Shown here: in pieces, positions 10,824-19,075 of the stretch
Layout: each line of letters starts with the position of its first letter
How positions within the stretch are numbered: position 1 is the first letter of the stretch
Source of the DNA: Alteromonas sp. CI.11.F.A3
Lineage (GTDB): Bacteria; Pseudomonadota; Gammaproteobacteria; Enterobacterales; Alteromonadaceae
Length of the DNA: 64,000 nucleotides
Direction: 5' to 3'
Assembly: GCF_032925565.1 (NCBI RefSeq)
Contig: NZ_CP136708.1
Span: 1,240,001 to 1,304,000, forward strand
The notes under the pieces: generated by a model
Told to the model about the DNA's origin: nothing
Seen by the model: only the letters and a program-made list of their open reading frames with translations
Database searches by the model: none
Translations under genes and position numbers: made by a program

Positions 10824-11114
10824 GTGGGTGTCCAATAGGTAGTGATTAATTCATAATTGAAAATGTGGCTGTCTTGCAATGACGGCCTCTGGCTTAGTTA
10901 TTAAAAGCTGGCTGTAAAAAGAGTGGGTGTCTTAAAAGAAGGCATGTTAAAAAAGGAATTCCAAACCTTTTAAAAGGTGGGTGTCCAAGTGGTAAATATG
11001 ACGCATTAATCAAAGCCTAAATAAGTGGATGTCCAGTTAGTAGAAGTGGGTGTCCAGCTAACAGAAAAGGTGAGTGTCCAGATAACGGCGAGCTAACAGA
11101 AAAGGTGGGTGTTC
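10824..11114 (+). repeat. Eight-copy irregular array of the GTGGGTGTCC motif
   Basis: In the 354-bp spacer between the DUF2007 gene and ruvX, GTGGGTGTCC or a one- or two-base variant starts at 10824, 10866, 10923, 10977, 11025, 11046, 11070 and 11105. All are on the same strand, spaced 21-57 bp. Three are exact. The copy at 10824 sits in a hairpin (ATTGGA 10815-10820 with TCCAAT 10831-10836), and the copy at 10977 overlaps a perfect palindrome ACCTTTTAAAAGGT (10965-10978). No ORF with coding character is seen in the spacer. Confidence 0.85.
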
Positions 11115-11125
11115 AGATAACGGCG
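11056..11125 (+). repeat. Two 35-bp tandem units within the motif array
   Basis: Units 11056-11090 and 11091-11125 differ at two positions. Each begins AGCTAACAGAAAAG, contains one motif copy and ends GATAACGGCG. The ACGGCGA at the end also pairs with TCGCCGT at 11135-11141, across the ruvX stop codon, so the duplication may have arisen from the ruvX 3' flank. Confidence 0.85.
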
Positions 11126-11130
11126 AGTAG

Positions 11131-11568
11131 CTAGTCGCCGTATTGGTTTTCAACCCAGCTAGTAAAAATCACGCAGGCCGATACGCTGTCTATTTTTTCC
11201 TTAGTTAGCTTTTTATAACCGCCAAGTTCGAACAACATAGATTTTGCATCTGTGGTGGTAAGCCTTTCATCGCATAAATCCACTGCTACTTTGAATCTAC
11301 CATGCAAGCGGTTAGCGAATTTCTTAGCGCGCTGGGTGACTTCTTGTTCGGTACCATCCATATTTAATGGTAAACCAACCACCACAAGGTGTGGTTGCCA
11401 TTCTTCATACAGCTTTTCAATTACATTCCAATCTGGAATACCATCACGGGCTTTAAGGGCTGCAAGCGGCGACGCTGTACCGGTAATTTCTTGTCCAACT
11501 GCTACCCCAATACTTTTTGTGCCGAAGTCGAACGCTAGTACTGTTCTGCTACCAATATCAGGCATGCC
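11131..11568 (-). CDS. ruvX: Holliday-junction resolvase-like RuvX (YqgF), pre-16S rRNA nuclease
   Basis: RNase H-fold nuclease implicated in maturing the 5' end of 16S rRNA. The protein starts with the family's [15 protein letters not shown] strand and contains [21 protein letters not shown] and a C-terminal [14 protein letters not shown] with the acidic catalytic residue. The start at 11568 (MPDIGS) is preferred because AGGAG lies seven bases upstream; it overlaps the yqgE end by 11 bp. A longer frame reaches 11595. The stop codon lies inside a 7-bp hairpin (11120-11141). Confidence 0.9.
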   Translation of the reverse strand, partial: GMPDIGSRTVLAFDFGTKSIGVAVGQEITGTASPLAALKARDGIPDWNVIEKLYEEWQPHLVVVGLPLNMDGTEQEVTQRAKKFANRLHGRFKVAVDLCDERLTTTDAKSMLFELGGYKKLTKEKIDSVSACVIFTSWVENQYGD

Positions 11569-12124
11569 CAGCTCCTGGTGCAAGTTGCCACACATCTACC
11601 CCAAGTTTATTAACCGCTGCTTGCCACTTTTTATGAATAGGCGTGTTGAACAAAATTTCGTCATCGGCCTCTATAGTTAGCCATGAGTTATCTTGCATTT
11701 CCTGTTCAAGTTGCCCAGCAGTCCAGCCCGCATAACCTAGCGCGATAATAGATGAATCTGGCCCTGTATTAGTGCCAATTGCGGATAAAATATCTTTTGA
11801 AGTGGTAATCATAACGTCAGGCGATAAGTTCAAACTTGAGTCCCAGCCACTTTGACTGGAATGCAGAACAAACCCTCGCTCTTGACTCACCGGTCCGCCA
11901 GCAAGAATAATTTGCTCGGCTTTATCTTCCGCCACGGTTAAGTCTTTGTCGGTTTGCTCGAGCAGCTCTTTCAAGTTCATGGTTGAAGGTTGATTGATTA
12001 CCAGCCCCATGGCACCGTCTTTATTGTGTTCGCAAATATAAGTGAGAGAGCGAGAAAAATACGGGTCATCTAGCGAAGGCATCGCTACTAGAAAGTGGTT
12101 TTGTAAACTTTTCAGTTCTGTCAT
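11558..12124 (-). CDS. yqgE: YqgE/AlgH family protein
   Basis: UPF0301/DUF179 protein of 188 residues. [26 protein letters not shown] at the start and [10 protein letters not shown] and ILAGGPV further on are the conserved segments. The molecular function is unknown. It overlaps ruvX, the usual arrangement in gammaproteobacteria, and follows gshB by about 50 bp. ATG at 12124 is preceded by GAGGAAAC. Confidence 0.92.
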   Translation of the reverse strand: MTELKSLQNHFLVAMPSLDDPYFSRSLTYICEHNKDGAMGLVINQPSTMNLKELLEQTDKDLTVAEDKAEQIILAGGPVSQERGFVLHSSQSGWDSSLNLSPDVMITTSKDILSAIGTNTGPDSSIIALGYAGWTAGQLEQEMQDNSWLTIEADDEILFNTPIHKKWQAAVNKLGVDVWQLAPGAGHA

Positions 12125-12174
12125 TGTTTCCTCTACTTCTCACTTAACTACTGTTAGTGCTAAACGCTACTTAG

Positions 12175-13128
12175 CTACTTGTTTGCCAGGCGTTTTTCAA
12201 TTGCGTCGAATAACGAGGCCATAATATTAATATTATAGTGTCCCTCTATTTCTCTTACGCAGGTTGGGCTAGTAATGTTTATTTCTGTGATTTTTTCGCC
12301 AATCACGTCCAACCCAACAAATAAAATATTGTTATCTCGTAACGTGGGAGCCACGGCTTCAGCCAACGCACGATCGGTTTCTGAGATCTCTTGGGGTCTG
12401 CCCGTTCCGCCTGCAGCCAAATTACCGCGGGTTTCCCCTTTAGTCGGTAAGCGCGCTAAGCAATAAGGAACCACTTCACCATCTACTATTAGAATACGTT
12501 TATCGCCATCTTTAATTTGTGGCAAGTATTCTTGAACCATCATGTAACGTTTTCCCAAGTTGGTTAACGTTTCAATGATTACGCCTAAGTTATTTCCATC
12601 TGGCTTCACTCTGAAAATTGAAGCGCCGCCCATACCATCTAAAGGCTTACAAATAATATCTTGATGCTTGGCATGAAATTCACGAATAAGCTTCTGATTA
12701 TTAGTTACCAGCGTGTTAGGAATGTGCTCAGGAAACAAGGAGGTAAACAATTTTTCGTTGTAGTCTCGAAGCGCTTGCGGATTATTTACAACCAGCGCGC
12801 CCTCATCTTGGGCAAGCGATAAAATATGGGTAGCGTATAAAAATTCGCTGTCGAAGGGGGGATCTTTACGCATAAGCAACGCATTAATGTCACCAAGTGA
12901 AACAGTATGCTCTTCACCTAGGGTGTAAAAGTCAGTCGCTTGGTCGCGCACGGTGATGGTTCTAGCCAATCCCATTGGTTTGCCATTATTGATATAAATA
13001 TCTTTAAGTTCGAAATACAGTACAGTTGCGCCACGGCGCTGGGCTTCAAGCATCATAGCTAGGCTGGTGTCTTTATGCGGCTTAATCACCGCGATAGGAT
13101 CCATAATCACGCCAAGGGTGTATTGCAT
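12175..13128 (-). CDS. gshB: Glutathione synthetase
   Basis: ATP-grasp enzyme that adds glycine to gamma-glutamylcysteine, the second step of glutathione synthesis. GVIMDPIAVIKPHKDTSLAM at the N-terminus, KPLDGMGGASIFR, QEYLPQIKDGDKRI and INITSPTCVREIE match the family through to the metal-binding residues. The start at 13128 (MQYTLGV) gives 317 residues, near the E. coli 316; a GTG at 13140 is possible but lacks a good binding site. It shares a minus-strand series with rsmE, yqgE and ruvX and would supply glutathione for the peroxiredoxin-glutaredoxin at 27024. Confidence 0.95.
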   Translation of the reverse strand: MQYTLGVIMDPIAVIKPHKDTSLAMMLEAQRRGATVLYFELKDIYINNGKPMGLARTITVRDQATDFYTLGEEHTVSLGDINALLMRKDPPFDSEFLYATHILSLAQDEGALVVNNPQALRDYNEKLFTSLFPEHIPNTLVTNNQKLIREFHAKHQDIICKPLDGMGGASIFRVKPDGNNLGVIIETLTNLGKRYMMVQEYLPQIKDGDKRILIVDGEVVPYCLARLPTKGETRGNLAAGGTGRPQEISETDRALAEAVAPTLRDNNILFVGLDVIGEKITEINITSPTCVREIEGHYNINIMASLFDAIEKRLANK

Positions 13129-13244
13129 GTATGTTCTCACTCTTTGATAAAGGTAGATAAATTGGCAACAGCGTTACGCATTAATTGCGATAGTTGGCTG
13201 TTGGTGCATTATATATGTCGAAGTTGGTTCTGGTATGAATACCA

Positions 13245-13276
13245 CTAAATGCTAAGTGGGGGCACTCAGCATTTAG
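13245..13276 (-). other. Intercistronic hairpin between rsmE and gshB
   Basis: CTAAATGCT-A-AGTG (13245-13258) pairs with CACT-C-AGCATTTAG (13263-13276) around a GGGG loop on the plus strand. The single A/C mismatch becomes a U-G wobble in minus-strand RNA, the transcribed sense here, so the RNA folds with 14 consecutive pairs. There is no T run, so it is more likely an RNA-stability or processing element than a terminator. A second small dyad (TGGTAT/ATACCA, 13231-13244) adjoins it. Confidence 0.6.
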
Positions 13277-13340
13277 ATCAAGTATTGGAAAAACCAAACT
13301 CTCTAATAGTTAACCTGTAAAGCTCGCGTAAACTGATCGC

Positions 13341-14069
13341 TTAAAAATCGCCGTGCTGGGCTTGCAGAATACTAATACAGCTAATGGCTGCAGTTTCCGT
13401 ACGTAGTATTCGAGGTCCTAAACTGCATGATGTAAAACCACTTTCGTTCGCTTGATGAATTTCGCCTTCGGAAAGTCCACCTTCAGGGCCAATTAATAGT
13501 CGAAAACCTTGTGTATTATATGGCTGTCTCGCTAACGGCTTTTCTGCACCCGGCGCCAATACTAACCGTGAACTCGAGGTCGACTCAGATAACCATTTGT
13601 TAAGCGCAATTGGTGGGTTCAGCGAGGGAAGCGTATTTCTGCCACTTTGTTCGCACGCACCGATGATGATTTTTTGCCATTGAATCAGCTTTTTTTCCCA
13701 TCGGGCTTCATCTAGTTTAACGGTGCACCGCTCGGTTAAAATAGGCGTGATCTCGGTAACACCAAGCTCTACACTTTTTTGCAGAACCGTATCCATTCGG
13801 TCACCTTTAGATACACCTTGGCCTAAATGAATATTTAGCGATGATTCTTTGGATAACGATAAACACGCATCTGCTTCTACAAAAACCTTTTTTCTTTGAG
13901 CATTAATTATCTGTGCGCTGTATTCATTACCGTCACCGTTAAACAGTACGATGGGATGATTCGCTTTCAAACGAAGCACACTGGCAATGTGATGACCAGC
14001 TTCTTCAGTTAACTGAAATTCTTCTTCAAGAGGAATTGGATTGGGGTAATAAATTCTTGGTATGCGCAT
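13341..14069 (-). CDS. rsmE: 16S rRNA (uracil1498-N3)-methyltransferase RsmE
   Basis: SPOUT-class methyltransferase that modifies U1498 of 16S rRNA using S-adenosylmethionine. It is 242 residues, with an N-terminal PUA-like part (GHHIASVLRL) and a C-terminal knot bearing LLIGPEGGLSEGEI and LGPRILRTETAAI, the cofactor-binding loops. No strong ribosome binding site precedes the ATG at 14069. It lies first in the rsmE-gshB-yqgE-ruvX order common to gammaproteobacteria. Confidence 0.94.
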   Translation of the reverse strand: MRIPRIYYPNPIPLEEEFQLTEEAGHHIASVLRLKANHPIVLFNGDGNEYSAQIINAQRKKVFVEADACLSLSKESSLNIHLGQGVSKGDRMDTVLQKSVELGVTEITPILTERCTVKLDEARWEKKLIQWQKIIIGACEQSGRNTLPSLNPPIALNKWLSESTSSSRLVLAPGAEKPLARQPYNTQGFRLLIGPEGGLSEGEIHQANESGFTSCSLGPRILRTETAAISCISILQAQHGDF

Positions 14070-14127
14070 TGGGAAACTAAAAATGGCGGATAATGTGGAT
14101 ATGATACGTGGCTAGAGCAAGTGGATG

Positions 14128-14163
14128 CAACGCATCGTAGCTGAAAATCGCTACAATGCGTTG
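14128..14163 (-). other. Intercistronic hairpin upstream of rsmE
   Basis: CAACGCATCGTAGC (14128-14141) faces GCTACAATGCGTTG (14150-14163) with an 8-nt loop. The one C/A mismatch is a G-U wobble in minus-strand RNA, giving 14 uninterrupted pairs. It lies between the small membrane-protein gene and rsmE, both on the minus strand. It lacks a T run in that direction. Confidence 0.6.
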
Positions 14164-14216
14164 TAAAAAGCTATTTTTGCCGAGATTTACGGTAGCCTTA
14201 ATAGTACTAGGGCTAG

Positions 14217-14381
14217 TTAAGCTGCCGAAGGTGTTGAAGTGGTGTTTTGCGTTTCGTTTTGATGAGGAGGTACTGCTTGCCCGTCCTTTCGTGCATATTT
14301 GGTATGTTCGCCTTTATCTGTTCTTAAAGAATACAAGAACAATGCTGCTACGATAATTGCCAGTAATATAAAGTAAAACAT
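14217..14381 (-). CDS. Small single-span membrane protein, 54 residues
   Basis: Not recognised as a named family. It starts MFYFILLAIIVAALFLYSLR, an obvious transmembrane helix at residues 3-18, followed by basic and polar sequence (TDKGEHTKYARKDG) and a Pro/Asn/Thr-rich end (TTSTPSAA). Topology would be a short outside N-terminus with a cytoplasmic tail. ATG at 14381 has AAGGA seven bases upstream, a better site than several known genes here. It is 148 bp upstream of rsmE on the same strand, with a stable hairpin between. The support is the start signal and membrane profile only. Confidence 0.65.
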   Translation of the reverse strand: MFYFILLAIIVAALFLYSLRTDKGEHTKYARKDGQAVPPHQNETQNTTSTPSAA

Positions 14382-14886
14382 AGATTATTCCTTTTATTCT
14401 ATTTGCTAAGCTGTACAAAGTTGACAATAGCAATACCTGCTAACGTCATATCCGGTTCACATTCTTTTTGAATGTATTTCAGCGCTTTGCAGTCTATAAA
14501 AAGCATCCTGCTTATTTTGACGGAAAACTTTACACTAATTGGACTAAAAAATCATCAGTTCTCGTAAAATTTTTCGATAGTCCGTTATGGCTAATGTGCT
14601 TTTCTGTTCTGCTAACTAACATGACGAGATATTGAGATTAGGTTGCTTAAATGACACCCTAATGACGAATTTACGACAATACGCTTAAACAGCTCGAGTG
14701 AAATTGTGAAGAAAAAATTAGCAGGAAAAAAGTCGACTTTAGGATAACATTTATACGCTGTAGGCCACGTAAATATTAGACTTTTGACCTAAAATGGCTG
14801 TTTGTGATTCAAAGTCGTTGGCGTAATTCTAAAAGCCTGCTACCTTATTTCAGCTTTATTATGTTTGATAAAACAAGGACAAAATT
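14382..14886. other. 505-bp spacer between divergent small protein gene and mscS
   Basis: AT-rich, with stop codons in all frames and no gene seen. A possible mscS promoter is TTGGCG (14818-14823), 17 bp, TACCTT (14841-14846), about 40 bp before the ATG. Nothing else is supported. Confidence 0.4.
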
Positions 14887-15729
14887 ATGGAAGAAAATTT
14901 ATCATTATTCTCATCAAGTGATGTAGAACGCTATATTAACGATTATGCAATTCCATGGGGCATTAATATTGCCATGGCGATTGTCATCTACGTTATTGGT
15001 CGAATCGTTGTAGGATTCATTCTATCTTTATTCCGCCGTCTAATGGCAAAATCAAAGTACGATGCAATGTTGGTGGACTTCTTAGAAGCCATAATAAGCG
15101 CTATTTTGATGTTGTTCGTTATTGTCGCGTCGTTAAACCAGCTTGGTGTTGATACAACCTCACTTGTTGCAATATTAGGTGCTGCAGGTTTAGCTATTGG
15201 TTTGTCACTGCAAGATTCTTTGAAGAACTTTGCTGCTGGCGTAATGCTTCTTGTATTCAAGCCTTTCAAATCAGGCGATTTTGTTGAGGCTGCAGGTACT
15301 GCGGGTACTATCAACAAGATTGGTATCTTTACTACCACTATGACTACACCTGATAACAAAGAAATTATTGTTCCTAACGGTGGCATTTACAGCAACAACA
15401 TTACTAACTACTCGGCGAAAGAAACACGTCGCGTAGATATGGTTGTTGGTATTGGTTATGACGCTGACTTACGTAAAGCAAAAGAAATTCTAAATGAAAT
15501 GGTTCGTGCTGATGAGCGTATCCTTAGCGAGCCAGCACCTACTGTTGCTGTTTCTGAATTGGCTGATAGCAGCGTTAACTTCGTGGTTCGTCCATGGTGT
15601 AAAGCGTCTGACTTCTGGGGCGTTAAGTTCGACTTCACTGAGCAAGTTAAACTACGTTTCGACCAAGAAGGTATTTCAATTCCATTCCCACAAATGGATG
15701 TTCATCTTCACAAAAACGACAGCGAATAA
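14887..15729 (+). CDS. mscS: Small-conductance mechanosensitive channel MscS
   Basis: Heptameric inner-membrane channel that opens under membrane tension to release solutes after hypo-osmotic shock. It is 280 residues (E. coli 286). Three transmembrane segments lie within residues 20-130; TM3 carries the glycine/alanine-rich LGAAGLAIGLSLQDSLKNFAAG pore helix (shortened here as LGAAGLAIGLSLQD). The beta domain follows with VPNGGIYSNNITNYS. The C-terminal domain ends ISIPFPQMDVHL. A terminator follows directly. Confidence 0.95.
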   Translation: MEENLSLFSSSDVERYINDYAIPWGINIAMAIVIYVIGRIVVGFILSLFRRLMAKSKYDAMLVDFLEAIISAILMLFVIVASLNQLGVDTTSLVAILGAAGLAIGLSLQDSLKNFAAGVMLLVFKPFKSGDFVEAAGTAGTINKIGIFTTTMTTPDNKEIIVPNGGIYSNNITNYSAKETRRVDMVVGIGYDADLRKAKEILNEMVRADERILSEPAPTVAVSELADSSVNFVVRPWCKASDFWGVKFDFTEQVKLRFDQEGISIPFPQMDVHLHKNDSE

Positions 15730-15750
15730 TTTTTTATTCTCTGATACAAA

Positions 15751-15778
15751 AACGCCACGTTGATGTGGCGTTTTTTTT
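15751..15778 (+). terminator. Intrinsic terminator of mscS
   Basis: AACGCCAC (15751-15758) pairs with GTGGCGTT (15765-15772), followed by eight T residues from 15771. Confidence 0.92.
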
Positions 15779-15809
15779 GGCTCTATTTTACGTTGGCGAC
15801 GGCTAATAA

Positions 15810-16604
15810 CTAGCCACAGTTAGGTCTATACGCAGTGGCCTGATAATCAGTGTACGCAGCGTTCATGTTTGCCTGTAAGTTACTGATCCGCGTTTGCGGG
15901 GCAGGGTGAGTAGAAAGCAATTCTAAAGGACGTTCGCCGCTGCTTGCTGCATCCATGTTCTGCCATAAGTTTACAGATTGACGAGGGTCAAAGCCTGACA
16001 TCGCCATAAGTTGAAGGCCAATAACGTCCGCTTCAGACTCATGGGTACGGCTAAATGGTAGTTGAACTCCAACTTGTAAACCTAAACCAATGGCTGCCAT
16101 GATAGGGGCAGTTTGAGATACTTCGTTCATTGCCAAAGCTGCACCTGCTGCTTGGGTGCCCATATTGATAAGCGTGGATTGAGACATACGCTCATTACCA
16201 TGTTCTGCAATAACATGACCCACTTCATGTCCGATAACCGCCGCAAGCTGGTGTTGGTTCTCAGCAACATTTAATAATCCGGTATAAACGCCAATTTTCC
16301 CTCCAGGTAAAGCAAAGGCATTAACTTGATCATCATCAAAAACCACAACTTCCCATGTACCATCGAACACACTGGTAGGGACTTTCGCGGTGATGGCATT
16401 TGCCACACATTCAACATAGCTATTTTGAACTGCTTTGTTTGAAATTTTGAGTTCTTCTTTCATTCCGCTAAATGCTTGGTCGCCCATTTCTGCCAATTGA
16501 GACTCAGAATATAAGAGTACCTGATTACGACCTGTAGGCGATGTAGCACAAGCTGTCACTGCTAGGGCTACTGCGGCGATTGATGCGGTAAACCTCAATT
16601 TCAT
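15810..16604 (-). CDS. M48 family metallopeptidase lipoprotein (LoiP-like)
   Basis: Outer-membrane-associated zinc protease of 264 residues, resembling E. coli LoiP/YggG, which takes part in envelope quality control. The lipobox LAVTAC places the lipidated Cys at residue 19. The catalytic motif HEVGH is at 126-130 and the downstream Glu ligand lies in SEADVIGLQLM. The C-terminal DPRQSVNLWQNM and STHPAPQTRI segments are conserved in the family. It stands alone between divergent neighbours. Confidence 0.88.
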   Translation of the reverse strand: MKLRFTASIAAVALAVTACATSPTGRNQVLLYSESQLAEMGDQAFSGMKEELKISNKAVQNSYVECVANAITAKVPTSVFDGTWEVVVFDDDQVNAFALPGGKIGVYTGLLNVAENQHQLAAVIGHEVGHVIAEHGNERMSQSTLINMGTQAAGAALAMNEVSQTAPIMAAIGLGLQVGVQLPFSRTHESEADVIGLQLMAMSGFDPRQSVNLWQNMDAASSGERPLELLSTHPAPQTRISNLQANMNAAYTDYQATAYRPNCG

Positions 16605-16926
16605 ATTTTAATCCTTGTTGTCGCGAAATAGAGAAATATTAGTGAATTACAACTCTTATATTTGTTACGTATAGTGCGCAAGAGCAGACCAATATTAGCT
16701 TCTATTAATACTACAAATCGGGGTGTTATTCATTTGTAAATTTACCCTTTTGCCAAATTAATATTTGTGTCATACACTGGCTCTAGCTTATATACAGATG
16801 TAATTAAAAATAATAGCTAAATCTACATTGTATGTCATAGGTTCGTTCCCGCGCTGAAGGCGAGAATTTAGTAGCCCTCTTGGCAAGCTGAGGTTTGGCG
16901 TAACAACATGATAAAAAGGAAATCAA
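16605..16926. other. 322-bp divergent intergenic region
   Basis: Separates the M48 lipoprotein gene (minus) from the choice-of-anchor-I lipoprotein gene (plus) and must hold both promoters. It is AT-rich to about 16840, then more GC-rich with short complementary stretches (for example CCTC and GAGG near 16875-16891). No recognised operator or riboswitch is seen. Confidence 0.4.
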
Positions 16927-18738
16927 ATGTCTGCGCAGTCAAAATTCAAATACGGCGTCTTAGCGCTACTTATCTCAGCGGCCCTTTCTGGCTGTGGTCT
17001 AGATGGCGACGATGGTGAACAGGGTGAAACAGGAGCTCAAGGTCCTCAAGGGGAGCAAGGCGAAGCTGGCTCTGATGGCGCCGATGGTGTTGACGGTAGC
17101 GATGCATCGTTAGGTGTTTCTCTTGACGTTGTTGCCCGTGCCTTTTTGGGTAACCTAACGTCGGCAGAAATCGTGCAATATCATGCTGACACCCAAACTA
17201 TTTATGCCACTAACGGTGATACCAACGCTATAGCCGTTATTGCTGCTGATACAGTTACCACTACTGCAATGAGCGACCCAATTAATACTACCAACCTTAC
17301 GGTGAGTAATATTACGTTACCTGCTGATATTGACGGCGTAACGTTAGGAAGTCTTACTAGTATTGCAATTAGTGGTGACCTAATGGCTGTTGCAGTACCC
17401 GCTGACGTGAAAACCGATAACGGCTACGTACTTTTCTATAATGGTTTAGACACTTCTGCACCGGTATTTTTAGATTCTGTGGTTGTTGGCGCCCTACCTG
17501 ACATGGTGACATTTACGCCAGATGGCGGAAAAGTATTGGTGGCTAACGAAGGTGAGCCTTCAGATGATTATACGGTTGACCCAGAAGGTTCTATCTCGGT
17601 AATTAATATTCTTGCAAGTGGTGAGCCTGAAGAAACAGCAACTTCTGTAAGCTTTACGGACTTTAACAGCACTCAAGACGACTTAGTCGCGCAGGGAATG
17701 ATGTTCCCTAATCCAACTGGCCGTACGATCAAAGGCGTTGATATTGCTACTACTGTGGCTCAAGACTTAGAACCAGAATATATCACGGCGACTAATGATG
17801 TTGCGTACGTGAGCCTACAAGAAAATAACGGTTTAGCGATTCTCGATCTTGAAGAACTAACGGTAGAAATTGTTGGGCTAGGTGTGAAAAGCTGGTCTGA
17901 TTTGAATATTGATATTCAAGAAGATAGCAGCGTGAGTTTTGGTCAGTATGATGGCCTTTACGGTGTGTATCAGCCCGATACGATTGCCAATTACTCGTGG
18001 AAAGATGCCACTTTCATTGTCACTGCTAACGAAGGTGACGCACGTGAATATTTCTTTGATTCTGCTGATGAAGCAACCTGCCTAAGTGAAGGTGGATTAG
18101 CGTTTGATGCAGACGATGGCTGTTTAGCTTACACCGATGAAGTTAAGGTTGAAGACTTAACGGCAGAAGCGAACTCTGAGCTTGCTGACTTACAAGCGAC
18201 TGGGGAAGCAGATAATTTGCTTGTCACTAGCGCGATGGGTGATGTGGATGGAAACGGTGAGTATGACGCAGCTTATACGTACGGCTCACGTTCATTCACG
18301 ATTTGGGATCAAAACGGCTTAGCGGTTTACGATTCAGGTGATGATTTTGAGCGTATTACCGCGTCGGTTCATGGTGCATCGTTTAACAATGGTGATGATG
18401 AAAACGCAGGCGATTCGCGCTCTGAGAATAAAGGCCCAGAGCCTGAAGCATTAACCGTTGGTGTTATTGGCGATAGAACTTATGCGTTTGTTGGAACTGA
18501 GCGCATGGGCGGCATATTCGTTTACGACGTAACTAACCCTTACGATGTGCAATTTGCAGATTACATTATCAATCGCGACTTAACAGAAGGCCTAGTAGCG
18601 ACCGACGTTATAGGCGACTTGGCGCCAGAAAGCCTAGTATTTGTAAGTGCAGATGATAGCGCAAGCGGCGTTCCTTTGTTACTTGTTGGTAACGAAGTTA
18701 GTGGCACCGTAACGGTATGGCAAATTACTCAAAACTAA
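16927..18738 (+). CDS. Choice-of-anchor-I domain lipoprotein with collagen-like stalk
   Basis: Lipoprotein of 603 residues. The lipobox ALSGC gives a lipidated Cys at residue 23. Residues about 27-58 are Gly-X-Y repeats (GEQGETGAQGPQGEQGEAG), a collagen-like spacer. The rest is a large beta-propeller-like domain with TPDGGKVLVANEGEPSDDY, FIVTANEGDARE and GPEPEALTVG, matching the choice-of-anchor-I family often annotated as phytase- or alkaline-phosphatase-like. Substrate and activity are not known. The design suggests a surface domain held off the membrane by a stalk. A terminator follows. Confidence 0.82.
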   Translation: MSAQSKFKYGVLALLISAALSGCGLDGDDGEQGETGAQGPQGEQGEAGSDGADGVDGSDASLGVSLDVVARAFLGNLTSAEIVQYHADTQTIYATNGDTNAIAVIAADTVTTTAMSDPINTTNLTVSNITLPADIDGVTLGSLTSIAISGDLMAVAVPADVKTDNGYVLFYNGLDTSAPVFLDSVVVGALPDMVTFTPDGGKVLVANEGEPSDDYTVDPEGSISVINILASGEPEETATSVSFTDFNSTQDDLVAQGMMFPNPTGRTIKGVDIATTVAQDLEPEYITATNDVAYVSLQENNGLAILDLEELTVEIVGLGVKSWSDLNIDIQEDSSVSFGQYDGLYGVYQPDTIANYSWKDATFIVTANEGDAREYFFDSADEATCLSEGGLAFDADDGCLAYTDEVKVEDLTAEANSELADLQATGEADNLLVTSAMGDVDGNGEYDAAYTYGSRSFTIWDQNGLAVYDSGDDFERITASVHGASFNNGDDENAGDSRSENKGPEPEALTVGVIGDRTYAFVGTERMGGIFVYDVTNPYDVQFADYIINRDLTEGLVATDVIGDLAPESLVFVSADDSASGVPLLLVGNEVSGTVTVWQITQN

Positions 18739-19075
18739 GTGAAAGATGTTAGATAGACAATGCTAAGCAAAAACGCTAGCTAAAAACCTTTAATGAAACG
18801 GCGCCCTTGGCGCCGTTTTTTTATTTACGCAAAAATCGTGTACATCTTGTGCCTAGGGTAAATCGTCGAGCGGTGATTACATACGGGATGGTTTGAGTTA
18901 AGCTATAACTATACGTATTAACATTGAAACGATAAGTGCAGCGCAGTAGCGCTCAAATTGTCTGAGTACAGATTGTGGTTGCCTGCTAACAGTCTGTCGG
19001 ATTTCACTTATCTTATTTCTTCGTTATGTCATGGCCGTAGGGCTTAAACAGAAATATTAGAAAAAGAGAATGCAG
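18739..19075. other. Spacer upstream of the KAS III gene
   Basis: Holds the terminator at 18797-18822, then about 250 bp that must carry the KAS III promoter. AT-rich blocks (CTATAACTATACG near 18903) are candidates, but no clean -35/-10 pair stands out. Confidence 0.4.
18797..18822 (+). terminator. Intrinsic terminator of the lipoprotein gene
   Basis: AACGGCGCC (18797-18805) pairs perfectly with GGCGCCGTT (18809-18817) around a CTT loop, followed by a T run. Confidence 0.93.

Noticed and set aside
14156-14356. 66-codon plus-strand ORF upstream of mscS
   Set aside because: It overlaps the minus-strand small membrane-protein gene, which has a better ribosome binding site and a membrane profile; the plus frame has neither.
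16780-16850. Possible Pho boxes (TGTCAT near 16768 and 16832) before the choice-of-anchor-I gene
   Set aside because: The two half-sites are about 65 bp apart, not the 11-bp period of a Pho box.
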